DNA from: Geosiphon pyriformis
Taxonomy: Eukaryota; Glomeromycota; Glomeromycetes; Archaeosporales; Geosiphonaceae
Direction of reading: 5' to 3'
Length of the DNA stretch: 64,000 bases
Assembly: GCA_016748015.1 (NCBI GenBank)
Contig: JAAOMT010000046.1
Span: 164,424 to 228,423, forward strand
The position numbers were made by a program, and so were the translations under genes. Numbering within the stretch: position 1 is the stretch's first letter; each line of letters opens with the position of its first letter. The notes below the pieces were generated by a model that saw only the letters and a list, made by a program, of their open reading frames with translations, ran no database searches and had not been told where the DNA came from. Below, piece after piece: positions 8,503-18,816 of the stretch.

Positions 8503-9139
8503 TTATCACATGTATTAGCCACTGATGTCATATAATTAGCCACTTTATTTTTAAATAGTGATTGTTGACCTGATTATTGACCTGATCATTGACCTAGTCA
8601 TTGACCTGTTCATTGACCACTTTCAATAGCTATATAAGTGATGAGTCTCTTAGCTGTAGAAAATTATTTTTCAGACAAGAATCAAATAAATAAAAATAAC
8701 AACTTTCATCTCAATCACTCTTTTATCACTAATTTCTCTTTCCCTACCTTCAAGTATCTGAACATCTTAGGATAAAAGATTACTTGTTGGTCTTTTTCTG
8801 TTTGAATAATTGTAGTATTTGAAGACTATTTGTATAAATGTGACTGAAAAGCACAAGTTAATACCTGATATTAAATTCTAAGAGTGCCGATGTGAAGGCA
8901 TAAAATTAATACCAGCAGTAATCAATTGTTGATAGTACAGACTATCCCTTTACCTTCAGATTCTCCAGTTATTTTTGAAAAGAATAGCAACTGAGATATT
9001 TTATGAGACTGATCTCACACATTGAATTCATACTTATTCAATTCGCTCTTTAAAGTTGAATTGCCCTTTGATTATTTCCATCATCCTACAATCCTGTTCT
9101 CCCTTACTATCTGTTAGCTTATTACTCCAACCCGTAACA
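8472..9139 (+). repeat. 3' LTR of F-a
   Basis: It starts TATTATGATTG (a damaged TGTTATGGTTG) and ends CAACCCGTAACA. It carries about five TGACCTGATCAT-like units, a TATATAAG box and an AATAAA-rich region, as do the other F LTRs. It abuts an F integrase core at 9140. Confidence 0.85.
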
Positions 9140-9698
9140 ATATTATCTGCCATCATGGCTGCTCCAAAGAACTTTTATTTAATAGAGAAAAAGCTTTTCT
9201 CAGTACACTGGTTGAAGAACTTTACAGGAAAACGAGAATACATCACAAACTTTCTTTTCCCTACCACCCCCAAACAAATGGCTTAGTAGAACATTTCAAT
9301 AGAACATTATGTGAAACTCTAGCTAAAACCAGTGAAAAAACAAACTTATAGGACAAAGTACTGCCTTTAGCTTTGTTTGCTTATAGAACTGTGAATTATG
9401 ATATAACAAATTATGAACCTTTTTATTTGCTCTATAGATGCATGGCAACACTACCAATAGAAACTGATATTGAAACAATACTCTTTGAAAAAATCATAAT
9501 AGGAAATTACAAAGACATTTTGCAAAGAAGACTTGGTACCATTCTTGACTTCTTAGTAGAAGCATGAATAATTGCTTTTGAAAAAATAAAACAGTTCCAA
9601 GAAAAGCTTAAGAAAAAGAAAGCCTATAAAACATTTTCTTTAAGTGTTGGTAACTTTGTATTAGAATACTGTTCAGACAAAGACAATGTCTATAGTAA
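9140..9698 (+). pseudogene. Integrase core and C-terminal part (F-b, left half)
   Basis: The sequence begins in the integrase core at the region matching IICCHGCPKELLSD. It contains LFAYRTVNYDITNYEPFYLLY (9373-9435) and the helical tail FEKIKQFQEKLKKKK. A frameshift, TAG/TGA stops and a junction with the F-a LTR break it. At 9695-9698 (GTAA) it is interrupted by complete element F-c and resumes at 17314. Confidence 0.8.
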
Positions 9699-10351
9699 TG
9701 TTATGGTTGAGATCTATACTTCTTATTAATTATCACATGTATTAGCCACTGATGTCATATGATTAGCCACACTATTTTTAGAAAGTGATCATTGACCTGA
9801 TCAATGATCTGACCATTGACCACTTTTGATAGCTATTTAAGCAATAAATCTCTTAACTGTAGAAAAGCATGTAATAACAAGTATCTGAATAATTAAGAAT
9901 AAATAAAATAACAACTTTCATCTCAATCCTTCTCTTATCGCTAATTTCCCTTTCCCTACCTTCAAGTATCTGAACATCTTAAAGATAAAAGATTACTTGT
10001 TGGCCTTTTTTTGACGTATATAATTGTAGCATTTGAAGATTATTTAAATAAACGTGACTGAAAAGCACAAGTTGATACCTGATATTGAATTCTAAGAGTG
10101 CTGACATGAGGCATAGAATTATACCAGTGGTGATCAATTGTTGACAGTATGGACTATCCCTCTACCTTCAGATTCCCCAATTACTTTTGAAAAGAATAGT
10201 GACTGAGATATTTTATGAGACTAATCTCACACATTGAATCTATACTCATTCAATTTGCTTTTTAAAGTTGAATTCTTCTTTGATTATTTCCATCACCCTA
10301 CAATCCTGTTCTCCCTTGCTATCCATTAACTTGTTACTCCAACCCATAACA
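9699..10351 (+). repeat. 5' LTR of F-c
   Basis: It runs from TGTTATGGTTG to CAACCCATAACA, 653 bp. U3 has three TGACCTGATCA-type units before a weakened TATA box (CTATTTAAGC, near 9833). An AATAAA cluster follows near 9900. Confidence 0.93.
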
Positions 10352-10357
10352 TAAAAG

Positions 10358-10374
10358 TGGTGCTCCCTGTGAGG
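10358..10374 (+). promoter_or_regulatory. tRNA primer-binding site of F-c
   Basis: TGGTGCTCCCTGTGAGG lies 6 bases (taaaag) after the 5' LTR and is identical to the sites in F-g, F-h and DUT. Confidence 0.8.
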
Positions 10375-10402
10375 TTGTCAAAATTCACTTTGTTTCCTAT
10401 TG

Positions 10403-12022
10403 TATGGGTGATTATTCATACCTGCCATAACAATCAGAAGAACACTTTAAAGCACACAACAAAAATAATCTAGACTTTATTGAACTCAATTCTTTGCTCT
10501 TCTGCTTGATTTGCTTTCTCATTGAAGAACAATCCAGCAGACAATTCCAAAACTTTTGGAACTGGTTCTTGAATGAGCATTCAGCTGAAACCTACACAGC
10601 TTATACAATCTATTACTTTGACCAAGCTTATTTTGAAGACAACTTTAAAGGAAGAAACAACAGTATCAATTAGCTTTTATATTCTGCAACCTTTGAACAA
10701 CAGGCTCCTGATTTGAATATCTGAATCATCAAATCCACATTTAGATTGCTGTCTATCAATTAACAAAAACTCCTCTTAAAACAGAAGAAGAAAGCTATCA
10801 AACTGCTCCTGTTTTTAATCTCTTTTCAAGTGAATCAGAACACTCTACACAAACAGTTACACCTGAACCAATGGCTCAAGACTCTCTGCAACAAAACATT
10901 CTGATTGCCCTCCAAGATATACAGACTGCTTTAGGGCAAAGAAATAACATCTCATTACCATTATTCAAAGGTGATGCTCAAGATCCAATTGAATGGTTGG
11001 ATGACTTTGAGAGAGCTGTTACAGCCAATCAATACGATGATGAGTACAAGTTTCAAATTGTTGGTGGCTACCTCCAAGGCTTTCCTGCTACATGGTTCTT
11101 ACAGGAAATTGATGCTAATGCTCATCAAAGAATCATTAGATGGATGCCAGCAAATGCCAGAGAAAACAACACCTCTTTCACAACCCGGTTTGAAAACAAG
11201 TTCAGAACTCCAATCTTGATATCCAAGTGGTGCATAGAATTAGAAAGAAGAACCCAAGGCCCAGGAGAAGTGGTAACTGAATATGCCAAAGCAATCAGAA
11301 AATTGATTGAGTGTATAGACTCTGGAAGAAACTGGACAAAAGAGCAAAAAATTCATTCCTTCACAAAAAGACTGAGAACTGATTTATCTTATGCTTTTTG
11401 GCCTCTTTTGGCTCTGAAGGATAACTCTACAATAAACATGGCTATTGAACTTGCCCAACGAATTGAAGACAACCAAAGAATGCATTTGGGGTCTATACTT
11501 TCAGTTTTTGCTCCTGTTTCTGTCATGGCTCTTGCTCCTCCAATGGCTGCTATTTCTTTTGCTGCTCAAACTCAAGACCCAAATGAACAGTTGATAGATA
11601 GACTTACAGCAAATCTTGTTTGGCTATTAGAACCATTAGCCCAAGCAGTCAGAGATAACCAACAACCCCAAAGACCCAGATTTGAACCATGCTTCAATCA
11701 ACCTCAGCAATCACCTTATTAAAGACAACAAAATTGTGGCCCACTTGTGTGCTATTACTGTGGATTAACTGAACATTTTTCAAGAGATTACAACAATCTT
11801 CTCTTACTCCCTCCAGCTCCCAGAAACAATAATAACCAAAACAATAGAACCATTAACAACAATGCCCCCAATCAAAGATCTAATCATGCCAATATCAATT
11901 TTTTTGGAAAGAAGCCCCTAGTTGAAGCCACTGTTTATTAGCCTTTAAACTGGTATGCACACTTCCAAAGAGTAAGAGTACAAGCCAACCAGAAGAAAAC
12001 CCCTTTTACACCTTTAACTTAA
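10403..12022 (+). pseudogene. Gag of F-c
   Basis: The start ATG at 10403 (MGDYSYLP) is supported by the same start in F-g and F-j. The N-terminal region includes FQNFWNWFLNEHSAETYTAY. The capsid-like core spans about 10871-11500, with PLFKGDAQDPIEWLDDFERA and YLQGFPATWF. The CCHC knuckle CYYCGLTEHFSRDY has its last Cys changed to Tyr. Damage: CAA to TAA near codon 9, a stop and a frameshift at about 10670-10730, TAA after QQSPY, and TAG at 11939. The frame would end at 12020-12022, overlapping the pol frame. Gag forms the particle and binds RNA. Confidence 0.85.
12001..12007 (+). promoter_or_regulatory. Candidate -1 ribosomal frameshift heptamer between gag and pol (F-c)
   Basis: In the gag frame the bases read C_CCT_TTT, a canonical X_XXY_YYZ slip site. 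A -1 shift enters the pol frame, which is open from here through the next ATG at 12040. The same heptamer is at 38215-38221 in F-g; F-h has C_TCT_TTT. I did not fold a stimulatory structure. Confidence 0.45.
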
Positions 12023-12039
12023 CTGATAATAATCATAAC

Positions 12040-13385
12040 ATGAATAAACTAGCAATTAACACCACAGAATCAACAAAGAAGAAGAAAAAAGCCAAGGTTG
12101 ATTTCGTTTTGGATTCAAACAAATCATTTACATCAACTGCTAATAATAATAAGCTACCAAAGGCTAAAGTTTTTAAGAATCCTCCAAAGCTAGAACTCCC
12201 AGAAATAGTACAAAAATCTGGATCTTATTCTGTTGTTAAAGATCTCATGGAAACCCCAGCACATATTACCTTTGGCCAGCTGATAACCCATCCACAGTTA
12301 AGATCTCTAAGAAGAAAATACCAAAAACCAACAAATGCTCTCGTCAAGCTGGACTTGCTGACAACAGCAATGTTACCCTTTTAATTTACAAAGCCCAAGT
12401 GGCTGGTTATTTCATTGACTTGATCTTAGACAGTGGATCATCCATGAGTGTTATTGCCAAACATTTCTTAGAAGCAATTGGCAGAAAAATTGATGAACCT
12501 TCCACCAAACTTATGACTAATGTACATGACAATAAAAAAAAAAGTCTTGGTATTGCCAAAGCTATTCTTGTCTGCATCAATAGCATCAGCATTGAAACTG
12601 ATATGGAGGTTTCTGAAACAAAAAAATACACCATTATTGTTGGCAATGAGTGGCTCAAGAAAGCAAAAGCCTTACTTGACTATGAACTGTGTGAATTAAT
12701 CATCAGATATGGTGAGAAGCCCATAGTGGTTAAATGCTGCCATTGGACAACTCCCCTAGCAAACAAACAGGATCAAGAAGAAGAACAATCAGATGAATTA
12801 GATAATGAAGAGAATAATGAAGAAGAAGAACAAAAGGAACAAAAAAAAACTGCTAAACTCATATACACTACCTTTACCAGCAATGGCAAGCCACTGGACA
12901 ATGTCAAAGCTGACAAAGAAGAAATTATTGTGAATAACAAGCTAATCTGCTGGCTCTACTATGATATTCTTAGAAGAATCTTTGACCAAAAGCCTAGCAA
13001 AAAAGCCAAGTACTGTTATTGGTGGCATGGTCCTTGTGCCCAGTGCTGGTGCAATCAACCCTTGTATTCTTCAAGTAATAAATGCAAATTATGCCTAATC
13101 TATTACAAAAATTGGAAACCAATCAGTTTGATACCTAGAGATGAATTAAAAGAAGTACAGAAGTCCTTTGAGAATAAACCACCTGAGATCCAATCATTAA
13201 TAGTAAAACAAAGAGAATCCTCCTCAAAAGAAAGAAAGATAGACATTGAAAATCTGTTGGCAAAAAACAGCCCAGTTATCTCAAAAGAAGGTGATACCCC
13301 AGGACGAACCCATGTAATACAACACACTATCACCACCAGAGAAACTTGCCCCATCTATTTGAAGCCTTACCAATCCAATTGCTGA
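12040..13385 (+). pseudogene. Pol N-terminal part of F-c: aspartic protease and zinc-motif linker
   Basis: A Lys-rich start (TKKKKKAKVDF) leads to a conserved KDLMETPAHITFGQL. A small deletion relative to F-g and F-h near 12300 shifts the frame. The protease reads FIDLILDSGSSMSVIAKHF, so the DSG is intact, and ends near IIVGNEWLKKAKALLDYE. After it come an acidic Glu run (12775-12850), a Cys module (WHGPCAQCWC ... CKLCLIYY, about 13021-13110) and a region leading to RT (RTHVIQHTITTRET). A TGA at 13383 ends the frame. The protease would process Gag-Pol. Confidence 0.85.
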
Positions 13386-14620
13386 AATGATGAGTTCATC
13401 AAGAAAGAAATAAACCGAATGAAAAAACTTGGATTCATACAAAAAACCAAGAGTAAATGGGCTTTCCTAGTTGTAGTGGTATCCAAGAAAAGTGAAACTC
13501 TACACTTCTGTGTTGACTACCACCAATTAAATGCCATTACTGAAAGAAACATATACCCATTTCCCAAGATTGATGCAATGCTGGACCAATTCAAAGATAC
13601 TGCTTTTTTTTCAACTATTGATCTAACTGCTGGATTCTGACAAGTAGAGATGGATCCAGAAAGCTGGAAAAAAACCACCTTCATCACCAAGTATGGTACC
13701 TATGAATTCACAGTCATGCTTTTTGGTCTTACTAATGCCCCTCCCATTTTTCAATGCTTAATGGATAAAGTATTTGAATTAGTAAAAGAAAACTTTGTTC
13801 TGGTCTATCTGGATGATATAATAGTGTACTCAAAAACCTTGAATAAACACCTTGAACATTTGCAAAAGGTTTTTGATCTTTTCAGAAATGCAGATCTCAA
13901 GATCAACCCAATCAAATCTTTTTTTGGAAGACAATCCACCCAATTTTTTGGCCATTTTATTACAAAAGATGGAATCTTCTCTAATTCAGCCAAAGTGGAA
14001 AAAGTTCAGAACATAAAACAACCAATAAATGTTCATGAGTTATGTTCTTTTCTTGGTTTGGCCTTCTATTATCGCAAATTTGTTAAGAATTTCTCCAAAA
14101 TTGCCTCTCCACTCAATTAACTACTCAGGAAAAATGTCAACTATCATTGGAGCACACATCAGCAGAAAGCATTTGAAACCCTCAAAGAAAAATTGGTTAC
14201 AGAACCTATTCTCAAGCAACCTGATCTAGATCAACTTTTCATTCTTCACACTAATGTATCTGGTTATGGACTTGGTGCTGTTTTCTCACAAAAAGATGAA
14301 GATGGCAGGAAATATGCATTAGCCTATGCCAGTAGAACTCTTACACCAGCAGAAAAGAACTATTTAGTTACTGAGCAGGAATACTTAGCAGTAGTTTGGG
14401 CTACCAGCTACTGAGATAAGTATCTCCTTGGTGTAAAGTTTTTGGTGGTAACAGATCACCAAGCTTTGGTTTGGCTGCACAACAAGAAAAGACTAGAACA
14501 TAAATGGATAGCCTGCTGGATACTCCACTTGGATGAATTTGACTATGATATTCAACACTGTAAAGAAGCTAATCATCAAAATGCCAACACTCTCTTCAGA
14601 CTTACCATCAAGTAACAGTA
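13386..14620 (+). pseudogene. Reverse transcriptase and RNase H of F-c
   Basis: RT motifs in order: FIQKTKSKWAFLVVVVSKK, FCVDYHQLNAI, STIDLTAGF, FGLTNAPPIFQ, the catalytic VLVYLDDIIVYSKT (about 13800), and GLAFYYRKFVKNFSKIASPLN. RNase H starts near 14240 (HTNVSGYGLGAVFSQ), where the first catalytic Asp of TDAS is Asn, and continues through YASRTLTPAEKNY, TDHQALVWLH and the QNANTLFRL end. Breaks: TGA replaces Trp after LTAGF, TAA follows ASPLN, TGA replaces Trp after ATSY, and one end is frameshifted. The family's role is copying packaged RNA into cDNA and removing the RNA strand. Confidence 0.9.
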
Positions 14621-14766
14621 CAATCTTCCAAACCAAACCAACCTAATTATTAGTAATTTTTTTACAACCAAACATGATAATGGACTTGAACAACTATTCT
14701 GCCTTAATGGAATTTTTGGGTAAAAAACAATATCCACTGGAATACACTTAATAGCAAAGAAAACAT

Positions 14767-15993
14767 TTGTGCAAACAATCAAATTTTTATTTGATCTGCC
14801 AAAACCAATTATATAAAAGAAATAAAAAAGATCCTGACTGCCCCCAGAGAGTCATAAGATTTGAAGAAAGAGAAATTGTGATCTACAACATGCACACTGA
14901 TCCATTAGCTGAACACTTTGAAAAAACAAAAACAATTCAGAAAACTCTAGCTTGCTATTATTGGCTTACCTTAGGAAAAGACATTGCTAAGCACATCAAA
15001 ACCTGTGATACCTGCCAAAAAAGAAGAAAACCCAATTGCAAAGAAGACATCTATCCAATCTCTGTTGGCTAACCCTTTGATAAAATTGGTATAGATGTTG
15101 TTGGACCATTAACAGTAACTCCTAATGGCAACAGATACATTATCACAGCTATTGACTATCTTACAAAGTGGGTAGAAGCAAGAGCCACCCCAGATCAAAC
15201 AGCAGTTTCCATTGCCAATTTCATTTATGAAAATATCATCTGCTGTCATGACTGCCCCAGAGAACTTTTATCTGATAAAAGAAAAGCTTTTCTCAGTACA
15301 CTGGTTGAAAAACTTTGTAGAAAAATAAGAATACGTCACAAACTTTTCTCCTCTTATCACCCCCAAACAAATGGCCTAATAGAATGTTTTAATAGAATAC
15401 TATGTGAAACTCTAGCCAAAACAAGTGAAGAATCAAACTTATGGAACAAAGTACTGTCTTCAGCTTTGTTTGCTTATAAAACTGTGAATCATGACATAAC
15501 AAGTTATGAACTTTTTTATCTGCTCTATGGATGCATAGCAACACTACTAATAGAAACTGACATTGAGACAATATCCTTTGAAGAGATCACAATAGCAAAT
15601 TACAAAAACATTTTGCAAAGAAGACTTGGTACCATTCTTGACTCAATGATAGAAGCATGAATAGTTGCTTTTGAAAAAATAAAACAGTTTCAAGAAAAGC
15701 TTAAAAAGAAGAAAACCTATAAAACACTTTCTTTAAGTATTGGTGACTTGGTATTAGAATACCATTCAGACAGAGACAATGTCTATGGTAATAAATTCTT
15801 TAGCCAGTAGAAAAGACTCTTTATAGTCAACAAAAATTTGAACAATGGTTCTTATATTCTTTAAGATCAATCTGGAACAATCTTTAATGTCTGACCTGTT
15901 CATAGCACGCGACTCAAGAAATATCACAAACGACTTGATTGGTTGCCTGTTGTGGTAATACCAACTCAAATGATCAACAAAAATCAAGTATAA
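14767..15993 (+). pseudogene. Integrase of F-c
   Basis: The zinc module has H in YNMHTDPLAEHF and Cys in CDTCQKR (14890-15025). The core keeps D-D-E: GIDVVGPLTVTP (15089), ELLSDKRKAF (15265) and TNGLIECFNR (15370). The C-terminal part has a Lys-rich helix, a GPY/F-like NNGSYIL...G segment and PDWLPVVV. It ends at TAA 15991-15993. There is no chromodomain. Stops include TAA at 15070, TGA at 15658 and further stops in the tail. Integrase joins the cDNA ends to target DNA. Confidence 0.9.
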
Positions 15994-16035
15994 ATAAATG
16001 CACTATTCCCAAAACAGAGGTATCTTCAAATCGAC

Positions 16036-16692
16036 ATGAACAATTATTTTCTGGATCAAAACATTCAAAATGTCTTCTATACTCTCCATGAGTATTGGAT
16101 TAAAAACTATCCAAATGCTACTTTGACCATTGGAAAACAAACCACAATAACTAATAACAGTAAAACACATACTGTTATTAGACCAAAGAAAACAACTACC
16201 AGAAGAGAAAGAATTGGTAGCAAAATAGATAAGTATTTGCTGGAAAGCATAACAGCAGCAATACTTACACCTTCCATGACAGTTGGAAAAACAATTAAAA
16301 AAATCTTATCCATAGACAAAAACTTGTTATATGGAAGACAACTAGAACTCTATGATCACCTTGGTGAAATTATAGATGATATCAAGCTCATGAAGAAAAC
16401 AACTTCAGAGATACAGGCAGAAATTTTGGGCATTATATAATTAGATGTTCCAAGAGTTTTAATCATTGCTAAAAGAGCCAAAACTCTAATACAAAGATTT
16501 AGTCTTTTGGATACAAAACTCATTTCGCCTTAAGTATTATACACCCTATCTACAAAAAACTTCAATAAATTAGTTAACTTTGAGTTAAATCAAACTCTTC
16601 AAATAGATTACACTATAAATAGCTTGATTTCGTTGAAGCTCAATCTTTTTGGAGAGGATGATGTTATGGTTGAAACTTATATTTCTTATTAA
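16036..16692 (+). pseudogene. orfX of F-c
   Basis: It begins MNNYFLDQNIQNVFYTL and matches the F-a protein throughout. One extra A at about 16029 separates it from the upstream open frame, a TAA interrupts it at 16438 (GII*LDVPRV), and a second TAA follows KLISP. It ends inside the LTR at 16690-16692 (METYISY-type end). Unknown function; it follows integrase directly. Confidence 0.75.
16651..16661 (+). promoter_or_regulatory. Polypurine tract of F-c
   Basis: GGAGAGGATGA abuts the 3' LTR and is the expected plus-strand primer. It lies within orfX, where it encodes GEDD, so coding and priming share these bases. F-g has the same tract at 42889-42899 and F-h has GGAGAAGATGA (minus strand, 51517-51507). 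Confidence 0.65.
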
Positions 16693-17313
16693 TTATTACA
16701 TGTATTAGCCACTGATGTCATATGATTAGCCACACTATTTTTAGAAAGTGATCATTAATCTGATTATTGACCTGATCATTGACCACTTTTGATAGCTATA
16801 TAAGCAATGAATCTCTTAGCTGTAGAAAAGCATGTAATAACAAGCATCTGAATAATCAAGAATAAATAAAATAAAAACTTTCATCTCAATCCTTCTCTTA
16901 TTGCTAATTTCCCTTTCCCTACCTTTAAGTATCTGAACATCTTAAAGATAAAAGATTACTTGTTGGCCTTTTCCTGACATATATAATTGTACATTTGAAA
17001 ATTATTTGAATAAACGTGATTAAAAAGCACAAGTTGATATCTGATATTGAATTTTAAGAGCGCCGATGTGAAGCATAGAATTATACCAGTGGTGATTAAT
17101 TATTGACAATATAGACTATCCCTCTACCTTCAGATTCCCCAGTTATCTTTGAAAAGAATAGCAACTGAGATATTTTATGAGACTGATCTTGCACATTGAA
17201 TCCATACTCATTCAATTTGCTCTTTAAAGTTGAATTCCCCTTTGGTTATTTTCATCACCCTACAATCCTGTTCTCCCTTGCTATCTGTTAGCTTGTTACT
17301 CCAACTCATAACA
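16662..17313 (+). repeat. 3' LTR of F-c
   Basis: It runs TGTTATGGTTG to CAACTCATAACA. It differs from the 5' LTR at many sites, mainly transitions, so the insertion is not recent. It is followed by the GTAA duplication. Confidence 0.93.
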
Positions 17314-17526
17314 GTAATAAATTTTCTAACCAGTAAAAAAGACCTTTTATAGTTAACAAAGTTTTAAACAATGGTTTTTATATTCTTCAAGATCAATTTA
17401 GAACAATTCTCAATGATTATTTTGTTCATGATATATGACTCAAAAAATATTATAAACAACCTGATTGGTTGCCTTTTGTGGTAATACCAATCTAAATAAT
17501 TAGCAAAAATCAAGTATAAATAAATA
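17314..17526 (+). pseudogene. Integrase C-terminal tail (F-b, right half)
   Basis: It resumes F-b integrase after F-c with NKFSNQ*KRPFIVNKVLNNG and ends near QNQV*. The TAA stops come from CAG/CAA. It is almost identical to 32018-32230. Confidence 0.75.
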
Positions 17527-17560
17527 CATTATTCCCAAACCAAAGGTATCTTCAATTAAC

Positions 17561-18217
17561 ATGAATAATTATTTTTTAAATCAAAACATTCAAAATGTCT
17601 TCTATACTCTCTATGAGTGTTGGATTAAAAACTATCCAAATGCTACTCTGACTATTGAAAAACAAACCACCATAACTGATAACAGTGGAACACATACTGT
17701 TATTAGACCAAAGAAAACTACTACCAGAAGAGAAAAAATTGGTAGCAAAATGAATAAATATTTGTTAAAAAGTATAATAGCAGCTATACTTTCATCTTTT
17801 AGCATAATTGGAAAAACAATTCAAGAAATCTTGCCCATAGACAAAAATCTGTCATATGAAAGGCAATTAAAACTCTATGGTCATCTTGGAGAAATCATAG
17901 AAGATATAAAACTTATAAAGAAAACAACTTCAGAAATACAGACAGAAATCTTAGACATTATATGGTTAGATGTTCCAAGAGTTTTAACTATTGCTAGAAG
18001 AACCAAAACTCTAATACAAAGATTTAGTCTCTTGGATACAAAACTTATTTCACCTCAAGTATTATATACTCTATCCACAAAAAACTTTAACAAACTAGTT
18101 AGCTTTGAGTTAGATAAAACTCTTCAAATAGATTATATCATGAATAGCTTGATTTTGCCAGAGCTCAATTTCTTTGGAAAGAATGATATTACAATTAAAA
18201 CTTATACTTCTTATTAA
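17561..18217 (+). CDS. orfX of F-b (intact)
   Basis: The 218-residue open frame starts at MNNYFLNQNIQNVFYTL, the start shared with other copies, and stops inside the LTR (TIKTYTSY). The basic patch is RPKKTTTRREKIGSK. Helical motifs match the family: DKNLSYERQLKLYGHLGEI, VPRVLTIARRTKTLIQRF and LYTLSTKNFNKLV. It has no in-frame stop although the adjoining integrase is broken. No known domain. Confidence 0.7.
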   Translation: MNNYFLNQNIQNVFYTLYECWIKNYPNATLTIEKQTTITDNSGTHTVIRPKKTTTRREKIGSKMNKYLLKSIIAAILSSFSIIGKTIQEILPIDKNLSYERQLKLYGHLGEIIEDIKLIKKTTSEIQTEILDIIWLDVPRVLTIARRTKTLIQRFSLLDTKLISPQVLYTLSTKNFNKLVSFELDKTLQIDYIMNSLILPELNFFGKNDITIKTYTSY

Positions 18218-18816
18218 TTATCAAATATATTAGTTACTAATGTCATATAATTAGCCACTCTATTTTTAGAAAATAATCATTGACCACTTTTAATAATTAT
18301 ATAAATAATAAATCTCTTAGCTGTAGAAAAACATGTAAGAATCAAAAGAAAAAAAAGAAATAAAATAACAACTTTTATCTTAATCATTTTTTTATTATTA
18401 ATTTTTTTTCTCTACCTTCAAATATCTGAACATTTTAAGATAAAAATTACTTGTTGGTTATTCTTTACCCTTTTTCTAAAATGTGTAATTGCAGCATTTG
18501 AAAATTATTGAATAAAACATAATTAAAGAGTACATCTGATACCTAATATTGAATTCTAAGAGCATTGATGTAAGGCATAGAAATATACCAGTGTGTAATT
18601 ATTTGTTGACAGTACAGACTATTTCTCTATTTTCAGATTTTTTGGTTATCTTTTGAAAAGTATAGCAACTGAGATATTTTATGAGACTGATCTTGCACAT
18701 TGAATCCATACTTATTCAATTTATTCTTTGAAATTGAATTCTTTTTGATTCTTTTTATCATCCTACAATTTTGTTTTCTTTTGCTATTTGTTAGCTTGTT
18801 ACTCCAACCCATAACA
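18187..18816 (+). repeat. 3' LTR of F-b
   Basis: It starts TATTACAATTA (decayed) and ends CAACCCATAACA. It abuts an oppositely oriented F integrase/orfX junction at 18817. The U3 repeat array is almost lost, with one or two units left. Confidence 0.85.

Larger units (their letters stand above)
7576..9139 (+). mobile_element. F-a: 3' fragment of an F-family gypsy element
   Basis: The fragment holds the integrase C-terminal tail, orfX and the 3' LTR in the usual order. Its 5' part is cut off by DUT, whose LTR ends at 7575. Its LTR ends at 9139 inside another F integrase, at the sequence atattatctgcc. Confidence 0.85.
9699..17313 (+). mobile_element. F-c: complete F-family Ty3/gypsy retrotransposon
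   Basis: The 7.6-kb element has both LTRs, a PBS, gag, protease, RT, RNase H, integrase, orfX and a polypurine tract. It is flanked by GTAA (9695-9698 and 17314-17317) and lies inside another F integrase: joining the flanks across one GTAA restores that reading region. F-c keeps the protease DSG, the RT YLDD and integrase D-D-E residues, but gag, pol and orfX all contain stops or frameshifts. Confidence 0.95.

Noticed and set aside
8560-8625. Regular TGACCTGATCAT repeats considered as a CRISPR array.
   Set aside because: Units are contiguous and 10-12 bases long without unique spacers, and lie in an LTR of a eukaryotic element: a minisatellite.
8560-8625. TGACCT half-sites considered as nuclear-receptor elements.
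   Set aside because: The organism looks fungal and lacks such receptors as far as known; the match is a six-base coincidence within a tandem repeat.
17314-18816. A second independent complete F element starting at 16662.
   Set aside because: The LTR at 16662 is the 3' LTR of F-c. The sequence after it resumes the interrupted F-b integrase, shown by the GTAA duplication.
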